DNA of 64,000 nucleotides from Sipunculus nudus. Lineage: Eukaryota > Annelida > Sipuncula > Golfingiida > Sipunculidae. The notes under the pieces were generated by a model. The model saw nothing but the letters and a program-made list of their open reading frames with translations. It did no database searches and had not been told where the DNA came from. Position 1 is the first letter of the stretch. Each line of letters begins with the position of its first letter. Of the stretch, positions 23,073 through 36,216 are shown piece by piece. The stretch is from positions 99,565,642-99,629,641 of the forward strand of contig CM049306.1 of the NCBI GenBank assembly GCA_026874595.1, in the 5' to 3' direction. A program made the position numbers and the translations under genes.

Positions 23073-25678
23073 AGCTCAGATGACTTATAGTCGTGGTCCG
23101 TCGTCCGTCCGTTGTCCGTCCGTCCGTAGATGTGGCACGTTTTGAAACCGTAAGACCTAGGAATCCAAAATTCGGCATAGTGTTAGATGTCCCCAAGATC
23201 TCCTACCAAGCCGAAAACTGGGTCTTTGCGACTTTGTTCCTTTGAGAAATTAAGGAAAAACCTCAATTTTTTATTAAAAACCTATTTTCACACTTCAGGG
23301 CTGCCTAATATCAAAACCACTCATCTGTTTTTCCTCATATTTACCATAAATATTCCTCTATATAGTTCCTATGTACATGCCTGATATTATGTCTGTATTA
23401 TATAATTTAAGAAAGTTATGGGCCAGAATATAATGCATTTTGTAAAAAATCAGGAAAGATATTTGATTACTTAACACAAAACTTGTTAAAGCTATGGACT
23501 TTTTTTCAAGTAATATAACTTTAATTAATCAAAATTATATTGTATACCCAAAATTAGATCAAAATCTTTTAAATTTTTTAAAATATTAACAAAAATAAAA
23601 AATTGGTACCTTAAATTTGGCCTAACTTTGACCATGGCACGTTTTTTTCCTGTAAGTACTGTGGATTTAATTTTCTCAGCATGTTTTTGTTTGCATTTTG
23701 TCTGTTAACACCAAAAATTTGAAACCAGTTGATCAAAAACTGTAGATTTTATTCAAGTTTTCAAGCACAATGTAACATATTGTTTACATCAGGCTAGTGT
23801 TATGCAGTTTGCAAGAGCTCAGCTCCCCAGCTTAAGCTCTCAGTTCCTAAAATTTGGCATACAATTAGATGTCTCCAAATTTTCCTACCATGCCAAGAAT
23901 TTGGTCACTAGGACTTAATGCCTTTGAGATATTAATGAAAAACTTCATTTTTCAATTAAAAACCCATTGTTACACTTCAGTACTGCCTAATATCAAAACC
24001 ACTGATCTGACTTTAATCATATATAATATACATGTTTTTCTATACATTCTCTGTGCACATGCCAGAAATGATGTCAGTATTGCGTAATTGTTTTAAGTTA
24101 TGGGCCCAAACATAATGCACTTTGTAAAAAATCAAGAAATATATTTACTCCCTTAACAAGGGGCTTGCTGAAGCTAGAGATTTTTTGTCAGGGATGTAAC
24201 ATTATTTAATCAAGATTCAATTGAATACCCAAAATTAGTTCTGAATTTTTAAAATTTTATAAGTTATTAGTATAAATATAAAATTAGTACCTTAAATTTT
24301 GCCCAACTTTGACCATTTCACTTTTGTTTCATGTGAGCTCTGTTTATATAATTTTCATATCATGCACACATAAGGATTTCAGCTTTTTAGTTTAGAAAGC
24401 TGAAAGAAATTGGCCAAAATTTGTAACTTTTATTAATGTTTTTATGAGACCATGTCAGACCTTGGCTCTCTCCAGCCACTCTTGAGTCACCTGTATGTTG
24501 ACCTTGTTGAACTTTCAGCAAATTATGCACGCTTGAGGCGAGGCATATACTGGGGCAGCAAGGCAGCTTATGGCCAGCCACAGTTGATCTAGGTGTCCAA
24601 CCCAACTCATCTAGTAGTTTTAACCAACAACATAACAATAAACAATAAATTAATCAATTTTTATTGGTTTTTAATAACAAATTAAAGAAAAATAGAAAAG
24701 GAATTTGTTAGTTTATAATAATAGGGAATTAACTTGCAGTTACTGATGATATAAGAATCTTGTATCGATGGATAGAATGTCACGTATTCCAAATAACACC
24801 ATGCAGTCACCTATGGCATTTTTCAGTTCAATTTTAATAATAATAAAGTAAATCATATTATTCATTACTAATCATTAGGGATCATATGAAGGAAATTAAT
24901 GATAGACAAAGATGCAGTTGATAATATTAATCTAGATTCCTACTGTGTCTAGTGTGTACATTGATGTGAAATTAGTCCAAAATAAATATATCACATTTAT
25001 TTTTTTTTAATATAAATAAAAGCCATAAAACCAGGTACTTATGATCATTATTTAAATGTGTGAATTCTGTACATTCTGGATTCTCAACACCATTGTTTGG
25101 TGAAAACTGAATAAATACCAGACATGGTGGGAATACTTTGCAATTGTATTTAAATACGAATATGAATATGTACTCCATTATAAAATTTCTTGCATAAAGA
25201 ATGGGAATTCAGGTAAAAATGAAAGTATATGAATACCAGTGCAAATACTTTCCAAATGTATTCATGAATGCATTCATGAATATATTCTTTAATATTATTT
25301 TAATAATCATTTCAGTTATATTTCATTTTAAAAAACCATACGATTCTCTTATTATTTTTAATAAAAATTATATCTGGGACAATATTTGTAATTTTTTAAA
25401 TAAATAGTTAAACTGTTATATTATATGTTCTGCTTATAAGTTATATGGCCAAGTCAAAATCTGTGTGACAATAGTACTCCATTTGTTAATAAAATAAATG
25501 AAATCAATTCTCCTCTCTGTCTCCAAAGGAACTATCAAAATCATACATAAGCTTAACAACAACAACTCATAATACAGCTTATACTTATTACCACACAAAA
25601 CCAGCATGTGCCTCATTTCTAAATCATATTTTTTTATCATATATTACAGCTGAGCGCCGTGACCCATAGGTCCCTTGT
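23073..25678 (+). mobile_element. Helentron-like element, family C copy 1
   Basis: The 5' end is a near-palindrome (AGCTCAGATGACTTATAG) followed by GTCCGTCC repeats. The 3' end reads CAGCTGAGC, then GTGACCCATAGGTCCCTTGTTT with a small GACC/GGTC hairpin. The tip word GCTCAGCTG (best seen in copy 2) is the inverted complement of CAGCTGAGC, giving subterminal inverted repeats. The length is about 2.6 kb without a coding frame. Copy 2 at 51.4-55.5 kb is nearly identical but carries a nested insertion. Assignment to Helentron-associated elements is from architecture, not from a database match. Confidence 0.7.
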
Positions 25679-26127
25679 TTTTGTGTTGTGTGCATCCATG
25701 CCAGAATTACAGGAGTGATGTTTGTGTAATTGTTTCTTGTTCAAAATGTTCAGTACAGTCGGTCCTGCTTAATTGTATATTGTATAATTGTATATCCTGT
25801 TTAATTGTATAAAACAATGAAAAACAAAACCTTTTCCAATGTCTTCTTAATAAAATTCTCCATTTATATGAATTTCTGATAAATATATATATCAGGTAAT
25901 TGTATAGTAAAATCAGTCCATCATGAAGGACGATCCTAGCTATTCATACGCGAAAACGATCTCAAGGACTACTGACTGGCCGGAGTGCTAATTAGCTGTT
26001 GATATTGCTCGCCCGACAGGTTAAGAAGGTTACCTCATGGACCACTGACCACCCTTTCTTCTTATTAGCCTTTTGTATGACTCGAGCCATCGGCTGAAAT
26101 GGTTTCCCTCCTTGATTACTTGCTTAA

Positions 26128-27296
26128 TTGTATCCGCCAAAACAGAGTTTTGCGGATACTATGTTTTCAGCTGCACGCCGCCGCAGACGCGTAGGTGTCC
26201 TGTAACCGCTGGGCGGAATTTTAAGAAACCCGGGATTATGTTCCGGTCACATGTGAACTGCTGCGCCCCGATTTTGTTTTGACCTCTGACCTTTCCTCTG
26301 CGCTCTGCGTCCATTTGTGCGTCTGTTTCCACACATTAACCCACATATCTCGGGAACCGTTTGACGGATCAGGAAAATTTTTTTGTACAAATGTAGCCCT
26401 TAGAGAGCTTTATAACATACACAAAAAATGGTGGCGCCACCTGCAACCATGTTTGTACAGTGTCCATCTGTTCATCTGCCTTGGGTTAAAATCACTCATA
26501 TCTCTGCAGTGATTTGACTAATTCACCTGAAATTTGGCATGGGCATACATCCTGGATAGCTTTTCTGATTTTATGACAGGTGGCGCCACCTACATTCATG
26601 TTTACGCTGCAGACATCCAAGCTCATATCTCGGGAACCGTTTGACCGATTGGGCCAAAATTTTGCCTGTATATAGATCTCACATAGCTCTTTATCATACG
26701 CAAAACTGGTGGCGCCACATGCAGCCATTTTTGCACAGCTCCGGTCTGTTTGTCTGCCATGGGATAAAATCACTCATATCTCGGCAGTGGTTTGACATAT
26801 CTGCCTAAAATTTTGCAGGTTTATACATCCCCGACAGCTCTCTTGATTTTATGACAGGTGGCGCCACCTGCTTTCTAGTTTATGCAGCAGACATCCAAGC
26901 TCATATCTTAGGAACCGTTTGACCGATTGGGCCAAAGTTTTGCATGTGTATAGTTCTCACATAGCTCCTTATCATACACAAAACTGGTGGCACCATCTTC
27001 AACCATTTTTGCACAGCGTCCATCTGTTTGTCTGCCATGGGCTAAAATCACTCATAAACATATAGTGGTTTGACTTATCTGCCTCAAATTTTGCATATGT
27101 ATACAACTTGGACGGCTTTCTGGATTTTGTGGTAGGTGGCGCAACCTACATACACCATTTGGCTGCAGACATCCATGCTAATATGCAACACTTCACTCTA
27201 TTTCCCCTTGCCACTCAATCCATGCCTCACTTCAACCGTTCCACTCTGATTTAGGCGGATACACGTAGTCGCTTGTCGACTACCCGTATTCTAGTT
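26128..27296 (+). mobile_element. Helentron/pearl-like element A (satellite core, 3' hairpin)
   Basis: The 5' end has GTATCCGCC (26,130-26,138) followed by a local hairpin. The 3' end has the inverted copy GGCGGATAC (27,254-27,262), then a 7-bp-stem hairpin GTAGTCG..CGACTAC (27,265-27,283) and TCTAGTTT. The core is about three 279-bp tandem units with CACTCATATCTC, GGTTTGAC and GGTGGCGCCAC words. Inverted subterminal repeats plus a terminal 3' hairpin and CTAGTT is the architecture of non-autonomous Helentrons such as DINE-1 and bivalve pearl elements. Confidence 0.78.
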
Positions 27297-27539
27297 TAAT
27301 GTGTGTTTGATGCGTTAACTCTGCACGTGCTCCCCGGACAAACTGTCACCAATTAGGTTGCATTATAAACACAGGAAACGCTATAAACATGGTCATTTAT
27401 TCGAGAGCATTACCTGTATGCAATTGGTGAATATGTTTCATAATTCATAATAAAATCTGTAAGGAAAGCAGTATCGATTTTTTTTTATAGTTAATTCTAA
27501 GTCTTAATCTGTTTTTTCTTGGCCTTATGTGGCCTCTCA

Positions 27540-28095
27540 CTTTATTGACCTTTGACAAATTAACATGTGCAGTATGCAGTCAGCCATGCACACTGCGTAG
27601 GATCGCACTCACAATGGTTTTGAGTAGATACTATCACTGGCAGAAGGATGACGTTTTCCAGAAATGTTTCTTTTTTAAACCACACACGAACAGGTAATCA
27701 TACAGAAAGTATTTTTAGAGTTAAGAAAAAGAAGACAAAATGTGTAACAAAATTCAAAATCTTATAGGAACCTTGCTAAACCTTTGACACATTCATGTGA
27801 TCGTTAAGCTGTCAGCCATTTTGCAGCATCGCTTTTTATAGATACACGAACAGGTAAATGCACAGTAGTTCTCTATTTCTTGAGTTGAAAGAAATAAAAT
27901 GTTTTATGATAAATCAAAATCTTTAAAATTGAATTAAACCTTTGACAACATTTGATATATTCACGTGATCGGTAAGCTGTCAGTCATTGGCACGGAGATC
28001 CTTTTTTATTAAAAATAGATGCAACAGGTGAATATACAGTATTTTTTCTGTAGAAGGTGTAGAAGTTATAAATAAATAAAATATATAAACTAATG
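27540..28095. repeat. Three diverged copies of an about 170-180-bp unit
   Basis: CCTTTGACA, then AAGCTGTCAGCCAT-like words, then ACGAACAGGTAA-like words recur three times in the same order at about 27,548, 27,780 and 27,940. The repeat lies inside the right part of the pogo-like element. Confidence 0.65.
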
Positions 28096-28308
28096 AATTG
28101 AAATATTATTAAATAAAAAATTCCAAAACAGATAATTCAGAATCATCTGAATGATACGAGAAACACACACAAGCCATCCGATGGCAATTCATTGTATTAT
28201 AGTGATGCATACAACCTAGATGATGAACAACCCATTTATTTGAAACCCCACTTTTATGAATATAATCGGTTGACAAATACGATATCCAATTAAACTGGAC
28301 TGACTGTA

Positions 28309-28914
28309 CTTGCATAGTTTGTATACATGTTACACATGTACTTGGAAAGTAATGGTCCAGCATTGAAGCATAATACCTGTGTATATCCCATTGCACAGGT
28401 TTGCAATAGGCCTGTAGGCCTGTATATATTCAGTGTGTAACTGTCTCTAGATTACTGAAAGACATAGGACAACTATAAAAGTTGCAACAATGTCCATAAA
28501 TTTACTGATGAACACTGATCAACACTTTCCTCTCCTTTTTACAATTTATTGATACATATCTCTTTGGTGGTTGTAATTATTGTATGCATACCTGTAACAA
28601 GGTGTGTGTTAGGGCTACTTGTGTTGCCATCCCCAGTACTCATTATTTTGACAATGCTGATGTAAAAGGTGAGACAAGGCTATTGTTTCTGCATTGACAC
28701 AGCATTGTTAAAGCCAATAATTGTGTGGTTTATGCACCCAGGCTTAGGGAGAAGACCTCACTGATTAAAAAAATGACACACTTTGAATAATATAATGGTT
28801 AAAAATCCACAAGATTTAAAAGTAAATAATTTTGTGTTTGTGTCATGAATCATTAAAAATCTTTAAAATTAAGCTAGGAAAAAATGTCCAGATACATTGA
28901 TCTGTCATGCAACA
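28309..28914. other. Intergenic or 5' intronic DNA upstream of KLHL12
   Basis: No conserved exon or element recognised. Because the first coding exon of KLHL12 has a splice acceptor, this interval may be part of its 5' intron. Confidence 0.4.
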
Positions 28915-29264
28915 AAATGTATTACAGGTGAGGGTGTGCAAATGTTGTATTACAGGTGTGGACTCACAGACCATGTTGTATTACAGGTATGAACTCACAG
29001 TGACAGACCATGTTTTATTACAGGAATTAACTCACAGACCATATTGTATTACAGGTATGGACTTACAGTTACAGAGCTTATTCTTTTACACTACAGGTAT
29101 GGGCTCACAGACCATGTTGTATTACAGGTATGGACTCACAGACCATGTTGTATTTCAAGTATGGACTCACAGACCATGTTTATTACATGTATAGACTTAC
29201 AGACCATATTAATACAGATATGGAATCACAGAACTTATTGTATTACAGGTATGGACTCACAGAC
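28915..29264 (+). repeat. 31-bp minisatellite built from the KLHL12 splice acceptor and start codon
   Basis: Eleven units, mostly 31 bp (range about 28-45), each reading ATTACAGGTATGGACTCACA then GACCATGTTGT with variations. The last unit runs directly into the coding exon. Each intact unit holds an acceptor-like TATTACAG, an ATGG in good start context, a second ACCATG, and a donor-like CAGGTATGG. Confidence 0.92.
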
Positions 29265-29487
29265 CATGAAGGATACCAAGAGCTTCAGTTGCATTGACAC
29301 TGCTGGAATAGACCGTCAGATTTTCACAGACAGCCATGCGAAAACTATCCTTTCTACTATGAACAATCTCCGCAAAGATAATACATTGTGTGATGTTACA
29401 TTGTGTGTAGAGGAGGAGGAGTTCCCTGCACATCGCATTGTGCTTGCTGCATGCAGTGATTACTTCTGTGCAATGTTTACCAGTGGG
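29251..29487 (+). CDS. KLHL12: KLHL12 coding exon 1 (BTB N-terminal half)
   Basis: The acceptor TATTACAG ends at 29,248. The first ATG (29,251, GGT before and G after) gives [10 protein letters not shown]; the second (29,266) has an ACC context and may be the true start. The exon encodes the hallmark BTB stretch [24 protein letters not shown] and CAMFTSG, and ends on a complete codon at GTAGGT. The frame stays open upstream into the minisatellite, so an N-terminal extension is possible. Confidence 0.93.
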
Positions 29488-32400
29488 GTAGGTCCCTTCA
29501 AAATATAAAATCTGTGCTTTAGCTTAAAGTGTGTTTTGTTTAGCTGTTTTTCAGTGAATATGTTCCATATATTAAGTCAATAATTTCAAATTCCAGTGAC
29601 AAAGATTCAGAAATTAATTTTTTTATCAAATTCAGCTTTTGCAACCCTGGTAAAAAAATAATGAAAAATAACTTTATATTGTGATTTAACTGATTTTATG
29701 TGCTACATATTTTATATCATATGTATATAAATATAATTAAGTGAAAAAGGTAAGTAAAAGTATCATATAAAATCATGTAATGAGTCATAACATGTAATTG
29801 AAGTAATAATATTAATAACATAAATATATATAATTATTTTAGTATCTTAGAATTTCACATGAATGAAAAACTAATTAATACAGTTTTTAATACACAATTA
29901 ATGTTCATAATACTAAAGAACAGCATCGCTTACAGATGACCGAGCAGGAGAAATCTAAAATAGCCCTGCATGGTGTATCAGCAGAGGTGATGGCAGTGCT
30001 GCTTGACTTTGTGTACACAGAGACAGTAGATGTTAGCGTGGGTAATGTACAGGAGTTACTACCAGCCGCCTGCCTGCTCCAGCTAACAGGTATGTCACAA
30101 TCCCCCTCCGGTTGATTTCCAGGTTCTTTAGAATATTATTAGAGAAATGTGGAAGTGTTCTTCACTCACACATGATCATACAAAATCAACAAGACTGAGG
30201 TTTAAATATTAACAATGTAATTATAAGAATAAACATGTTCAGTACTCAGTACTACTCACTAAGAACTTCAACCATGCACAGTCTACCATAGAAAAAGTTG
30301 ATCCATAAACAAAGACTGAATCCACAGTGATACTTAGTCCCACCAAATTATCTGGCCACGTCATTGTTCACAGCAGATATCCATCCATACTCCTCCCCAA
30401 GCTCCAAATGCTGAGTTGTCTTTCTACACAATGTGTCCATCCAGTTAACATTTTATCTCTTTGGATGTATTTATCAAATTGTCCGTCTTTTAATCTGAAT
30501 ATACACAATGATCATCCAAGCCCACTGCACTGTGAGGGATTGGATCCAAAACCTGTGACCCACTGTGCCCAAGCGCTTTGCATGACATTTCACTGTTATA
30601 AACACATGGTGCACAGAGTTCTGCAGTGTATCCTCGGGATTAATACACTGTATCCTGACACTGGTCATGCATCTCTCTTTTGAGCATAGCAACACATTGT
30701 TGGTCTTTCTCCATCAATGTTCAATTTCTAGCCAAGTATGTGCCGGAGCCAAATTTCTAAGCACTGAACAGCAACATTTATGAATGTTCTGCTCTGCCTA
30801 ACGATGACAGCCATGACCAGCAACTTGTCTACATAACACCATGCTCCTGACTACTACCCTCTGCCACGAAATTAGCATTTATACTGGTGTGTGGTATTAA
30901 TCTGCATACATAAATTTACATAACTATTACCCTTCACATTACAGAATCAGTGCCCTGTTTGTCATACATTCATTTACTAATCAAGCCAGCATACATCCAG
31001 AGTCATAAATAATTACAACTAATATTAATTTATACTATTAGGTTAATTCCAAACAGAAGGTTTTATGTTTCATCTGTTTGTTATGCAGGAGTGAAACAAG
31101 CGTGCTCAGAATTTCTTGAAAAACAGCTTGACCCAACCAACTGCCTGGGAATCAGGATATTTGCTGAAAACCATGGTTGTGATAGCCTAAAAAGAGCTGC
31201 AGAAAAATTTGCCTTTAAGCATTTTGAGGATGTAGTGATGCATGAAGAGTTTAAGACACTGGGTGTCAAGGATGTTGAAGTTCTTATAAAGAGTGACGAT
31301 ATCCAGGTGAGTTTATTCATTTATTTTTATTGCTTGGCCAAGGGACCTACAGCAGAATAAGGCATGACCTAAGATGTCAATTTACTGTTGGATGATTAGA
31401 TCATATTGTAAGAGTTTAAAATGTACTTGTAGCCTGTTTATGCAGTTTATGTTCTGGAAAGTTTGGTTTTAGTCCAATTGAACAAGAGCCAAGCTTATTA
31501 AAATACAAAATTACTATTAGAGTTTGTAAATTATAAATTTATTTAAACATATTCATATAAAGATATTATTGATGGCTGATTAGTATATAAAATATCAGTA
31601 TCATGGATAGGTACAGAATGATTGGACACCAGTCTTATGGAACAAAAACATGACTTATTTTAAAAAAAAATACATGATGATTGTTTCACAGCTTCTTTCC
31701 GAGGAACCAGTATTTGAAGCAGTGATGTCATGGGTGAAACACGATGAACGAGGACGAGAAGGATTCATGGCACAGCTCCTGAAATATGTGAGACTGTCCC
31801 TCCTGTCAGCCAAGTACATCACAGACGTTGTAGATGAAGAGGTAGGAAGCGTGTGGGGATGTCCATTCTACTCATTCTGTAACATTATGTATTTTTTTCT
31901 ACAAAAGACTGATATTTTATGTAAATGCAAGCCTTATAATGCAACCCTTTTAGACCAGTTATGTGGCAAGGCAAATAGTGCTTATCAGCTGAGTGCCATA
32001 ACCCATGGATCACTTGTTTACCTAAAGTGCATTCAGATTCCCTCGGGAAACAGGAAGTACGCATGAAAGGACAAGACTTCAAGGCTTCCACTTGAACGAG
32101 GTTGTTTTTGTGAACCTTTAAAGACCAACTTTTAAAAAAGTTTTTTTGAATGAAGATTTTTTTTAGGTTTTGCTGTACCTTCAGTCAGATACAGAGCTAT
32201 CTAGGAAATAAAAATTAGCTAAAAGTAAAAAAAATATATATTATGCTTATTATTAATCTCATTATTAAACAGAATTAGTCGGGTCATGTCCATAATTTAT
32301 GGCTGTTAATTCCATGAAAAGAGTTGTCTTTAAAATTTCTATACAATTGCTCTGTCCTCAAGGGCATCAAGTAGCTAAACCATCCCTTCCTGGTATAATG

Positions 32401-35400
32401 TATTTAAATTCAGGTTTTTCAATCAATAGGAATTAACTTTGTCCTGTAGTCAAAACTCATGTGTTTGCTGTTTTTTTTATATTGCAGCCATTAGTAAAAA
32501 GAAGCCATGCTTGCCGAGACCTCCTGGATGAAGCAAAGAAGTTTCTTTTGAGACCAGACCTGAGGTCAATGCTTCAAAATGACAGGTCTAAGCCTAGAAC
32601 AGGTGATTATCACTTACATGTATCAGTCATTCCATTTATGATTGATTGTATCTATGATATCATTGTTACTAGCCCTCTGGCTGATGGGCTGTTGTCATCA
32701 TCCAAACTGTCTGTCTGGCTGTCCTTTAATTTTACCTTGTGATCAGGATATTCAAAAAAAAGGATTCACTGTGGGAATTTTATTTTGTCAGTGCCACAGT
32801 ATATTTTAAAAAATCTAGGTCAAGTTCGAAGATGGGTGCCTTAACTTATTTTTATGCCCCCGCCACAAAGTGGCCGGGGCATATAGTTTTACCCATGTCT
32901 GTCATTCCGTCCTTCCGTCATTCCAAAATAAAACAGTTGTACGGACTTTTTTTCGCAATGCCTGCAGATATTGGCCTGATTTTTTGTGTATAGGCAGATA
33001 ATGACCAGTTACAGATCGAGTTTGCGTTTTGTCCCAGTTGACCTACTTTTGACCGTTTTATGGTTCCTTAACTTAGAAAATTTCATGAAAAATATAAATT
33101 TTCATGACAAATACACATGTACGGACTTTTTTTTGCAATGCCTGCAGATATTGGCCTGATTTTTGGTGTGTGGGCAGATAATGACCAGTTACAGATTGAG
33201 TTCGCGTTTCGTCCCAGTTGACCTAATTTTGTACGTTTTATGGCTCCGTAACTTAGAAAATTTCATGAAAAATAGAAATTTTCATGACAAATACACATGT
33301 ACGGACTTTTTTTCGCAATGCCTGCAGATATTGGCCTGATTTTTAGTGTGTTGGCAGATAATGACCAGTTACAGATCGAGTTCGCGTTTCGTCCCAGTTG
33401 ACCTACTTTTGTACGTTTTACAACTCCTTAACTTAGAAAATTTCATGAAAAATATAAAATTTCATTACAAATACACATGTACTGACTTTTTTTTGCAATA
33501 CCTGCAGATATTGGCTTGATTTTTGGTGTGTCGGCAGATAATGACCAGTTACAGATCGGGTTCATGTTTTGTCCCAGTTGACCTACTTTTGGCCATTTGA
33601 CAGTGCTCTAACATAGAAAATTTCATAAAGTGCACATGTATGGACTTTTTTTCGCAATGCCTGCAGATACGGGCCTGATTTTTGGTGTGTAGGCAGATAA
33701 TGACCAGTTACAGATCAAGTTCTTGTTTTGTCTCAGTTGACCTACTTTTGACCATTTGACTGCTCCTGAACATAGAAAGTTTCATGAAAAATATAAATTT
33801 TCATAACAAATGCATATGTACCGACTTTTTTTCCTCAATGCCTGCAGATACCACCCTGATTTTTTGGTGTGTGGGCAGATAATGACAGTTACAAATCAAG
33901 TTAGCATTTCATCCCGGTTGACCTACTTTTGATTGTTTGTGGCTCCTAAACATAGAAAATTTCATGAAAGACAGAAATTTTTATGGAAAATGCACATGTA
34001 TGGACTTTTTTTCACAGTGCCTGCAGATACTGGCCTGATTTTTGGTGTGTTGCTTGATAATGACCCGTAACAGATCGAGTTTGCATTTTGCCCTTGTTGA
34101 CTTACTTTTGACTATATGACACCTGAACTTTTTCAATATTTAACAAATGTTTCTAATTTGCCCCAGGCGGGGGCATTTGTGTCGTTCCGACACATCTAGT
34201 TTAAAGTTACAGAGATAATCATAGAAAAAAAACTTGGAAGCTTATTTCTCAGGAACCATTGGGTTGATTGTTATAAAATATGCAGTGTTATTTGCCCTGA
34301 TGATCTGTAACTGCTGCACAAATTTGGTGGTGCACCCTACAATTTCAGATTTTTAAAGAATTTTTATTGGCCTTTGAGGACATGTGGCTATATTTTTTTT
34401 CATATATAACATCTATAAAACACCTGAGGTTTGGGCCTCTTTTAAATAATTTTCAAAATAAATTCTGATATTAAACTTTTTTTTTACCTGAGAATTTGTT
34501 GTTTCTTCAATCAAACTAGACCAAGATAATGGGGGCTTGTGTATCTCCTTTTTTAACCATCCTGGCCAGAATGCAGTGAAGCCCAAAATACCCAACCAAG
34601 CAGTCCCAAACAAGGATTTGGACAACATCTCTTTGATCGGCCACAGATTTTAACAAAATTGACCAATACTGTCACTTTTATTGGCGATTATCCTAACATA
34701 CTTAAAAATCAAACAATGGGGTGTTTTTGATGCTCCATCACATGATGGCTAGAGCCAACCAGAGAAAGCCAGACCATTCACTACTCTCCTTCAGGTTCAG
34801 GGCTTGGTGACCCCAGGTAATGTAAACAAATAGGACCACATTACCTTATTACGCCCATCATATCACGGGGGTATTATGGTATACCCACCGTTGGTCTGTC
34901 CATCCATTAATTGTTAGTGTCACCGTGATAACTTATTGGGGCTTTGATTGATTTTCACAAAACTCACCAACAGATTATCTGACCCAAGTTTAATTGCAGG
35001 CAAGATTCAAGCATATTTAATAAGGTCACGGGTCACTAGGCTACTTTGTGGTGTCACCACAATAACTTATGAAGAATAAGAAGGATTTTGATAAAACTCA
35101 TCAGAAATGTTAAACAATAAAATATCTTGCCTAAGTTTGATTTCCAATAAAATCCATGCATACTTAATGAGGTCAGAGGTCACCGCACTTTGGAGGCACC
35201 TTGGTGACTTACCAAAAATCCTAAGGATTTTCATGAAACTCATTACACAAATTTAACAATAGAGTTCCTCATCTAAATTACCTTCTCATCAAAATTCACT
35301 GCATATTTAATGAGGTCAGATGTCACCAGATACAGGATGGGCGTATTATGTTTGCGGTGCTCTTGTTAAATATGGTGTCATTTTCTGCCTTGATGATCTG

Positions 35401-35825
35401 TAACTGCTGCAGTATGTTGGTTGTTCCACATGCAGTATCTTAGTTTTTATGAATTTTTATCACTTTTAAGATTGTGTCCTCTAGAGTTTACTAAAGACAT
35501 ATCATTTTACAGGTAATCCCCTACAGAGTGATTATCATAATACAGGTCATTATCACTTCATTTACCAAACTTGCAAAGGTGCTACATACCTCTCTTTTTC
35601 AAATTTATAACTTGAACAAGAGAAATATGTACAGATATACATCCATGTGAGAACAGATATGTCATACTTGTCACTGTTAGTGAAAAAGTATGTTCACTAT
35701 ACAGTGGCTTCATGGCTAAAGTTGTAGTTTTAAAAGGTTTAATTCAGCTTATACAAAGTTAAAATAAGTACAGTAAGTGCAATTTTTTAGATATATCACC
35801 ATATATATTCTTTTATTTTTAATTA

Positions 35826-35866
<41 letters not shown>

Positions 35867-36127
35867 CACACATTTATTAAATATATATACATACAGGGGT
35901 CCAAATAATGCCTTTCCGTCTGTCTGAGACAGGCAAAATCGTGCAGGAAAAGTCATTTTTCATTTTCTACTAATCTGAAGGAGAGGTGCAAGTGTGCATG
36001 TAAGATGGCATGTTAGATGCAGAATCTGGTTGACACTAGCAAAGTGTGACTGAAAACTTGATATCAAGATAGGATGCATTTTTTGTAGTAAGGTGAAAAT
36101 TTCAAAGTATAACAACCCCTATATACA

Positions 36128-36216
<89 letters not shown>

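Larger units (their letters stand above)
25756..28306. mobile_element. pogo/Tc1-like DNA element with nested insertion
   Basis: The left tip CAGTCGGTCCTGCTTAATTG and the complement of the right tip, CAGTCAGTCCAGTTTAATTG, match at 17 of 20. Both are flanked by TA (25,754-25,755 and 28,307-28,308), the target of the Tc1/mariner/pogo superfamily. The 2.55 kb includes the 1.17-kb nested element A; the rest has no transposase frame, so this is a non-autonomous copy. Confidence 0.75.

Noticed and set aside
28915-29264. CRISPR-like array
   Set aside because: Units are contiguous variants of one 31-bp sequence without unique spacers, in a eukaryotic gene; this is a minisatellite.
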